From an uncultured Lachnospiraceae bacterium (lineage in GTDB: Bacteria > Bacillota > Clostridia > Lachnospirales > Lachnospiraceae), in contig CAKQXY010000014.1 in the NCBI GenBank assembly GCA_934292725.1, positions 5,365 through 69,364 on the forward strand: DNA of 64,000 nucleotides. The letters are read 5' to 3'. This document shows, piece by piece, positions 59,433-64,000 of this stretch; the first letter of the stretch is position 1, and the number at the start of each line of letters is the position of its first letter. Position numbers and translations under genes: made by a program. The notes beneath the pieces are model-generated. The model was not told where the DNA came from and made no database searches. It saw only the letters and a list, made by a program, of their open reading frames with translations.

Positions 59433-60209
59433 ATGTTTCGTTTATCAAAGTATGAGCTTCGCAAAAATAGAACGGCACTATTTGTTTTGCTTGCAGGACT
59501 GGCGGCGTTGCAGATTTGCTTTTTGATTGCACTTCGTGGAAAGACGCAGGACTATGCAATCATGTGGTCAACTATTCTTGTTTTGTATGCAGTAGTGTGC
59601 TATTTTGCCGTGTTTATTTTTGCAATTACTAATTATTATAGGGAAATTAATTCAAAGACAAGCTATCTTGTATTTATGACGCCAGTGAGCGCTCTTTCCA
59701 TAATATTGTCAAAGATGCTGACTGTTCTTGTGCTAGGAGTGATATTGGCGGCAGCGCTTGGTGCACTGGGATGGCTTGATTTTTCACTGTTTTTAAATCA
59801 ATATTCCGTGTATAAAAGCATGGGTGAGGTGATTTCAGAGGTAATGAAAAACTTTGGAATTGATACAGCACAAGTAGCATCAATGGCACTGTTTGGTGTT
59901 ATTACGTTTCTGCTTTCTGTGTTTTCTACAGTGGCTATGCTTTATCTTTGCATTACACTGGCGGCAACACTCTTGCAAAACAGCAGATTGAAGCTTGTTG
60001 TTACGATTGCGTTTTTTGTGGCTGGCATATATGCAGAGTCAAAGATTCAAGGCGTAATTACGGATCTGCATCCGATGGTGTATCGTGATACAGTTGATTT
60101 GATTTATCTTTTGCAGCAGTCATGGCCATATGCACTTGCTAATTTGGCTGAGCTGGCACTTTTTATGATTCTTACAACGTGGCTTTTGGAAAAAAAGCTG
60201 TCACTTTAA
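59433..60209 (+). CDS. ABC-2 type transporter permease
   Basis: 258-residue membrane protein with about six hydrophobic segments, partner of the upstream ATPase. The layout (SKYELRKNRTALFVLLAG, then VFMTPVSALSIILSKMLTV) is the usual ABC-2 permease pattern. ATG 59433 after TTGGAGGACAGAAAA. Substrate unknown. Confidence 0.85.
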   Translation: MFRLSKYELRKNRTALFVLLAGLAALQICFLIALRGKTQDYAIMWSTILVLYAVVCYFAVFIFAITNYYREINSKTSYLVFMTPVSALSIILSKMLTVLVLGVILAAALGALGWLDFSLFLNQYSVYKSMGEVISEVMKNFGIDTAQVASMALFGVITFLLSVFSTVAMLYLCITLAATLLQNSRLKLVVTIAFFVAGIYAESKIQGVITDLHPMVYRDTVDLIYLLQQSWPYALANLAELALFMILTTWLLEKKLSL

Positions 60210-60253
60210 CATGTGTTAGATAGATAGCTGCATTTTTTATGGGGAAAGATGAA

Positions 60254-61816
60254 ATGGTTGATGTAGAAGAGTTAATGAGTAAAATCAAATCCGGTGTCTG
60301 GAGTACACAGGATGCATTTGATTGTATAAAGGATTTAGAGCAGGAGTATCTGCAGAGCAGTAAGACAAAAGAATGGCGTGAAGATTATAGCCTTGCCGCG
60401 TATTTTACTAGCTATGGTATCTTTGCCTGCAGCTACCGCGAGTGTGTATTTCCTATGATTGAGCTTTGCCAGAAACTGTTGGAGAATTGTCCTAATTCGG
60501 CAGATCAGGCATTGTATTATCTGGCGCTTATGCGTCTTTATTTCGTGACTGGTTTTCAGCCTAAAATTGTGGAGTATGGACTTAAATATGTGGAGACTGG
60601 CTATGCAGACAGAATGAATTTAAAATCCACTTATAATAGTATTGTAGTTGCTTTTACAGAGAATGATCTGTTTGAAGAGGCATTATATTATCTGGAAAAA
60701 ATGATTGACGTTACAAGAAAAGATCCGGCAGCAGAAGGGGTAGATTTTTGGAATAGTGATACTATCAATGAAATTGTGTATCTTGACAGTCTTGTATATA
60801 TTAAAATCGGACTCGGACAGCTTGATGATGCAGCTGATGCGGCGAAGGGCCTAGAGGAACTGATTAAAACGAAGGTGCCTGATGATCAGAAATCATTTTT
60901 CGAGATTCAAAAGGATTTTACCTGCCTTTATCTGCAACTGTATATGCAGCCAGAGTCAGAAGAAGTGGCAGATGAGTTTGTTCATTATATTCACAATCTG
61001 CAGTCGTCAGGGTTAGCACAGAGCGGAATTTCATTTTGTATCAGATATTTTGCGGAATTTCTGAAGCTTCTTCTTTTAAAGAATCGTTTTCAGGATGTAG
61101 TTGAAATCGGAAAATTTCTTGCTGGATCAGAATTGTTTACTGGAAGTACAAGCATGATCTACAGCCTTATGATGAAGGCATCTGAGCAAATGCAAAATTC
61201 CAGACATCCTGGTGAGTATGAGCAGATTAGTAAGCGTTATATTGAGGTGTTAGAGCAGGAACAGAATAATTATAATGCTATGGTGCGTTCTTTGACACAG
61301 GAGGAGCTTCGTCTTATGCGTCTTAGAAAGACGATGGCAAGAGATTCACTTACGGGTTGTCGTAACCGTGCTACATTTGAGATTGAGGGAGCGCGTTATC
61401 TTAGCGATCATGCAGAGGGATGCCTTGCATTTATTGATTTGGACTTCTTAAAGGAAGTAAATGATAAGTACGGTCATGAAAGTGGAGATCAATATCTGCT
61501 TCAATTTGCTAAGATGATGAAGAACGCATTAGACCACAATGAGTTTTTGTACAGATATGCAGGCGATGAATTTATTGTGCTGTCTAATCGCAGTAAACTT
61601 AAAGTAGAGATGATGCTTGATGAGCTTTTAAGAGAGAATCCGATTGTGTTTATGCTGCAGGAAGAAGCGCGCCACATCAGCTTTTCATACGGAGTAGTAG
61701 AATTTAGTGAAATGCCGGGCGATATTTATACGATGATTCGCGAGGCAGATCACAGAATGTACCAGTGCAAGACAAAAAATCATAGTCGGCTGCAGAAGAA
61801 GGAGAAATCAATATGA
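60254..61816 (+). CDS. Diguanylate cyclase with N-terminal TPR-like region
   Basis: 520 residues, soluble. The first 320 residues are helical and TPR-like (repeating paired helices such as ALYYLALMRLYF), followed by a coiled stretch. The C-terminal GGDEF domain carries A436-G-D-E-F440 in RYAGDEFIV and the DSLTGCRNR and FIDLDFLKEVND segments. AGDEF is generally compatible with c-di-GMP synthesis. No transmembrane sensor; the TPR-like part may bind a partner. ATG 60254 follows GGGGAAAGATGAA; ATG 60239 is less likely. Its end overlaps nrdG by four bases. Confidence 0.9.
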   Translation: MVDVEELMSKIKSGVWSTQDAFDCIKDLEQEYLQSSKTKEWREDYSLAAYFTSYGIFACSYRECVFPMIELCQKLLENCPNSADQALYYLALMRLYFVTGFQPKIVEYGLKYVETGYADRMNLKSTYNSIVVAFTENDLFEEALYYLEKMIDVTRKDPAAEGVDFWNSDTINEIVYLDSLVYIKIGLGQLDDAADAAKGLEELIKTKVPDDQKSFFEIQKDFTCLYLQLYMQPESEEVADEFVHYIHNLQSSGLAQSGISFCIRYFAEFLKLLLLKNRFQDVVEIGKFLAGSELFTGSTSMIYSLMMKASEQMQNSRHPGEYEQISKRYIEVLEQEQNNYNAMVRSLTQEELRLMRLRKTMARDSLTGCRNRATFEIEGARYLSDHAEGCLAFIDLDFLKEVNDKYGHESGDQYLLQFAKMMKNALDHNEFLYRYAGDEFIVLSNRSKLKVEMMLDELLRENPIVFMLQEEARHISFSYGVVEFSEMPGDIYTMIREADHRMYQCKTKNHSRLQKKEKSI

Positions 61817-62334
61817 ATTATGCAGAAATTAAGGAATATGACATTGCCAATGGTCCTGGTGTGCGTATGACGCTTTTTGTGAGCGGATGCCGTCATCACT
61901 GCAAAAATTGTTTTAATGAGATTGCGTGGGACTTTAATTATGGCAATGTATTTGATGAAGCAGTGGAGGATGCGCTTGTAGAGAAGCTAAACAGCAGCGT
62001 TGTTAGAGGACTTACACTGCTTGGAGGAGAGCCGCTTGATCCAGCTAATCAGCCGGGAGTATTAAAGCTGCTTAGAAAGGTCAAAAAACAATGTCCTGGT
62101 AAGGATGTTTGGTGTTATACCGGCTATGTTTGGGAAAAGGATGTTTGCGGCTGGATGAGCGAGCAATGTCCTGAAACAAAGGAAATCTTATCGCTGATTG
62201 ATGTTTGTGTGGATGGTCCATTTATTGAGGCACTCAAAAATATTTCACTTCAGTTTCGTGGTTCTGAGAACCAGCGCCTGATTGATGTTTCGAAAACACT
62301 TCAGACAGGAGAAGTTGTTTTGTGGACGGAATAA
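61813..62334 (+). CDS. nrdG: Anaerobic ribonucleotide reductase activating protein
   Basis: Radical SAM enzyme of 173 residues that generates the glycyl radical in NrdD for anaerobic dNTP synthesis. The cluster motif CxxxCxxC is at Cys26, Cys30 and Cys33 (SGCRHHCKNC), and LLGGEPLDPAN is the conserved SAM-binding segment. Length fits NrdG. nrdD is not adjacent, so it must lie elsewhere. Its ATGA overlaps the stop of the diguanylate cyclase gene. Confidence 0.95.
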   Translation: MNYAEIKEYDIANGPGVRMTLFVSGCRHHCKNCFNEIAWDFNYGNVFDEAVEDALVEKLNSSVVRGLTLLGGEPLDPANQPGVLKLLRKVKKQCPGKDVWCYTGYVWEKDVCGWMSEQCPETKEILSLIDVCVDGPFIEALKNISLQFRGSENQRLIDVSKTLQTGEVVLWTE

Positions 62335-62765
62335 AAATAGAATATATTTATTTGGCAGCGATTATTGCTGCATTTGTGGCAGTACTTATAATTGGATTTT
62401 TTCTGCGCCGTAAATTTCGCAAATATCAGCCGGTTCAGGATGGACTGGAATTTGAAGTATTGTGTACGCAGATTTTAACGGCGAAAGGATACGAGAATGT
62501 GGAGCTGACGCCGACGACAGGAGATTATGGCGTTGATATATTTGCAGAAAAAGATGGAGTGCGCTGGGCATTTCAGTGCAAATATTATACGAACCCTGTT
62601 GGTGTGCGCGCTGTGCAGGAAATTTATAGTGGACGTGATTTTTATCATTGCATGGTAGGCGTTGTTATGACGAACAGCCGCTTTACGAAGAATGCGGTGA
62701 CGCTTGCAAATGAGCTGAACATTCTTCTGTGGGATGGAAACATGCTTGATAAATTGCTCCTTTAA
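62322..62765 (+). CDS. Membrane-anchored Mrr-type restriction endonuclease-like protein
   Basis: 147 residues: one N-terminal membrane helix (about 8-27), then a PD-(D/E)XK nuclease domain of the Mrr_cat kind. The Asp is at 72 (GDYGVDIF) and Q85-C86-K87 supply the (D/E)XK-equivalent site (AFQCKYY). The typical continuation VGVRAVQEIYSGRDFY is present. Start GTG 62322 with AGGAGA nine bases upstream; it overlaps nrdG by 13 bases. A membrane-tied nuclease could act on incoming DNA; not shown. No methylase or other restriction gene is near. Confidence 0.85.
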   Translation: MDGIKIEYIYLAAIIAAFVAVLIIGFFLRRKFRKYQPVQDGLEFEVLCTQILTAKGYENVELTPTTGDYGVDIFAEKDGVRWAFQCKYYTNPVGVRAVQEIYSGRDFYHCMVGVVMTNSRFTKNAVTLANELNILLWDGNMLDKLLL

Positions 62766-62772
62766 AAAGATC

Positions 62773-62803
62773 AGCCCGGAAGTTTTTGCTTCCGGGCTTT
62801 TAT
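62773..62803. terminator. Bidirectional terminator
   Basis: GCCCGGAAG tttttg CTTCCGGGC with T-run on the plus side and A-run on the other side. It separates the nuclease gene and the convergent HAD gene. Confidence 0.92.
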
Positions 62804-63594
62804 CATGGGATAAGATTGTAGTGTACAAGCGCATTTTCAATTCCGTCATCGAGAATATCAGTTGTGACATATTCAACGTGAGAGCGAAGAGAGGGTGTTC
62901 CGTTGCCCATTAAAATACTGTGCTGTACATAATCAAGCATTGGAAGATCATTCATGGAATCGCCAATTACATAGCAGTCATCTAGTGACAGTCCAAAGCG
63001 GTCTGCAAGAAACTGAATGCCAGTTGCCTTGCTGTAGGCATACATACAAAATTCACCGAATCCGCCGCCGCGATTAATGTAAGTAAACCATGGAGATACT
63101 GCCTTTACAAAGGAAGCAGTGTCACTTTCTGGCGTTTCCCAGGTAACAAATTTGTTAAAGCATTTATTTGGAACATCTACATTCTCTCTGTGGTTTGGAA
63201 AACGGTCATAGAGAGATTGTCTGGAAGCATTCATAGGTATGGAAAGATCAAAATAAAGATAATCTGGTCCCTCAAGCAAAAGCTCCATGTGATAACGGCG
63301 GGCTGCATCAATAACAGCAGCATGCGCCTCAGAAGGAACTGTAGCAGTAAGAAGGTGTTCGCCACGGTATAAGATATGAGCACCGCAGGCGCATACATAG
63401 CCATCAAAGCCAATACGAAGAATGTATGGCTGTTCAATTACATTAAATAAGGTACGTCCGGAATTAATAAATGCCAGATGACCGCGGCGGCGAAGTTCCT
63501 GAATTGCATAGACAGTGCTATCTGGGAGTGTTTGATTGCCATCTTCAGTAATCAGCGTGCCATCAATATCAAAGAAAACTATTTTTTGCTTCAT
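62803..63594 (-). CDS. Cof-type HAD-IIB family phosphatase
   Basis: 263-residue HAD phosphatase. Motif I FDIDGT has catalytic Asp9 and Asp11; NSGRTLFN matches motif II; the ATG(I/V)QFLADRFGL segment and GDSMNDLPML carry motifs III and IV. The cap is of the C2 type. Cof-type enzymes act on sugar phosphates, FMN or similar; the substrate is not known. The gene has a minus-strand promoter and a leader hairpin, divergent from the rRNA operon. Confidence 0.93.
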   Translation of the reverse strand: MKQKIVFFDIDGTLITEDGNQTLPDSTVYAIQELRRRGHLAFINSGRTLFNVIEQPYILRIGFDGYVCACGAHILYRGEHLLTATVPSEAHAAVIDAARRYHMELLLEGPDYLYFDLSIPMNASRQSLYDRFPNHRENVDVPNKCFNKFVTWETPESDTASFVKAVSPWFTYINRGGGFGEFCMYAYSKATGIQFLADRFGLSLDDCYVIGDSMNDLPMLDYVQHSILMGNGTPSLRSHVEYVTTDILDDGIENALVHYNLIP

Positions 63595-63650
63595 AATAAA
63601 AATCCTTTCATTTGAAATGCGAAAAAAAGAATGCCTGCATTCTAGGGGAA

Positions 63651-63679
63651 ATTATAAAGTGTTTGTCGAAAAAAAACAA
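63651..63679 (-). promoter_or_regulatory. Sigma-A promoter for Cof-type HAD gene
   Basis: Minus strand: TTGTTT (63674-63679), 17-base spacer, TATAAT (63651-63656). A small stem AGAATG/CATTCT (63629-63644) lies in the leader. Confidence 0.6.
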
Positions 63680-63710
63680 GAAGGATTTTGAAAAAAAAGG
63701 AAAAAAGTGG

Positions 63711-63739
63711 TTGACAATTGGCGAAAGGAGTGGTATTAT
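63711..63739 (+). promoter_or_regulatory. rRNA operon promoter P1
   Basis: Perfect TTGACA (63711-63716), 17-base spacer, TATTAT (63734-63739). A-rich tracts upstream resemble an UP element. Confidence 0.85.
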
Positions 63740-63859
63740 ATTCAACGTTGCAGCAAACAGCAACAGCACAATAATGACAACTTAAAAACAATTTAGGAAA
63801 TTGTTCAAATAAGAAAAACAATTTTCTAAAATGAAAATAAAAAAAGTTGAAAAAAGTGC

Positions 63860-63888
63860 TTGACAAATGCTTGAAGCTGTGATAAGAT
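63860..63888 (+). promoter_or_regulatory. rRNA operon promoter P2
   Basis: Perfect TTGACA (63860-63865), 17-base spacer, TAAGAT (63883-63888), again preceded by A/T-rich tracts. Confidence 0.88.
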
Positions 63889-63894
63889 AATAAA

Positions 63895-64000
63895 GTCGCT
63901 CGGCCAACGGTCAAGAGACAAAGGACCTTGATAATTGAACAGTATAACCAACCCTGAAGATTTCTTAAAAAGCCGGATCACGAAAGTGGTCAGGCGAGTG
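63895..64000 (+). other. rRNA operon leader (16S gene starts beyond window)
   Basis: Contains GACCTTGATAATTGAACAG (63925-63942 region), the sequence usually found in the leader of Firmicutes 16S genes near boxA. The window ends before the 16S start; no 16S sequence is present. Confidence 0.75.

Noticed and set aside
63642..63914. 90-codon minus-strand frame before the rRNA operon
   Set aside because: It runs across two consensus rRNA promoters and has no ribosome site or homology that I recognise.

Overview
The window is chromosomal DNA from a spore-forming, low-to-moderate GC Clostridia, most likely a Lachnospiraceae-type gut anaerobe. This is inferred from the spoIIGA-sigE-sigG sporulation genes, a division cluster without ftsA at this locus, a sodium-pump decarboxylase operon, an anaerobic NrdG activase and a sortase pilus locus. 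No 16S gene is present, so the genus cannot be named. The window opens inside gltX and closes in the leader of an rRNA operon, just before the 16S gene.

Layout. 1-4.3 kb: gltX (partial), a DUF1292 gene, and the minus-strand pair ychF plus UvrD-like helicase. 4.7-16.7 kb: division/cell-wall cluster rsmH-ftsL-PBP-PBP-murD-ftsW-murA-ftsQ-ftsZ, with mraZ, mraY, murG and ftsA missing from this locus and a strong terminator between the two PBP genes. 16.8-25.5 kb: spoIIGA-sigE with a candidate Spo0A site, then a zinc-ribbon/DUF5685/DnaJ trio, an MBOAT/DHHW surface O-acetylation pair and a small membrane exporter, then sigG on the minus strand. Diverged copies of a repeat of about 70 bp flank sigG. 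25.9-33.5 kb: HAD phosphatase, pepF, nitroreductase, D,D-carboxypeptidase, DUF3343 protein, PdaA-like deacetylase lipoprotein, M18 aminopeptidase.

33.7-39.4 kb: a five-gene operon for a biotin-dependent sodium-pumping decarboxylase. It carries two carboxyltransferases (one acyl-CoA type, one pyruvate/oxaloacetate type) that appear to share one biotin carrier and one membrane pump. Every junction holds an RNA hairpin. Two junctions carry copies of a structured element of about 165 nt with a nearly invariant 54-nt core and compensatory changes in its other helices. 39.5-43.3 kb: BaiN-like flavoprotein, cmk, ispH and an S1 protein. 43.3-45.3 kb: an AT-rich accessory insert between two near-identical terminators. 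It encodes an AlbA_2/HATPase protein whose gene contains seven 13-nt tandem repeats (a frame-shifting array), followed by a remnant resembling an Rpn-family C-terminus and a second array of the same repeat. 45.3-46.4 kb: YprB-like exonuclease.

46.8-57.2 kb: a sortase-assembled pilus locus: coiled-coil protein, signal peptidase I, a 1,883-residue LPETG adhesin with eleven Cys/His repeats and a CHAP-like domain that seems to lack its catalytic Cys, backbone pilin, class C sortase, and a minor surface protein without LPXTG. 57.4-63.6 kb: AI-2E family transporter, ABC ATPase and permease, TPR-like/GGDEF protein overlapping nrdG, which overlaps a membrane-anchored Mrr-type nuclease, then a Cof-type HAD phosphatase. 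63.7-64.0 kb: tandem rRNA promoters and leader.

All functions come from motif recognition by eye. No database search or folding program was run.
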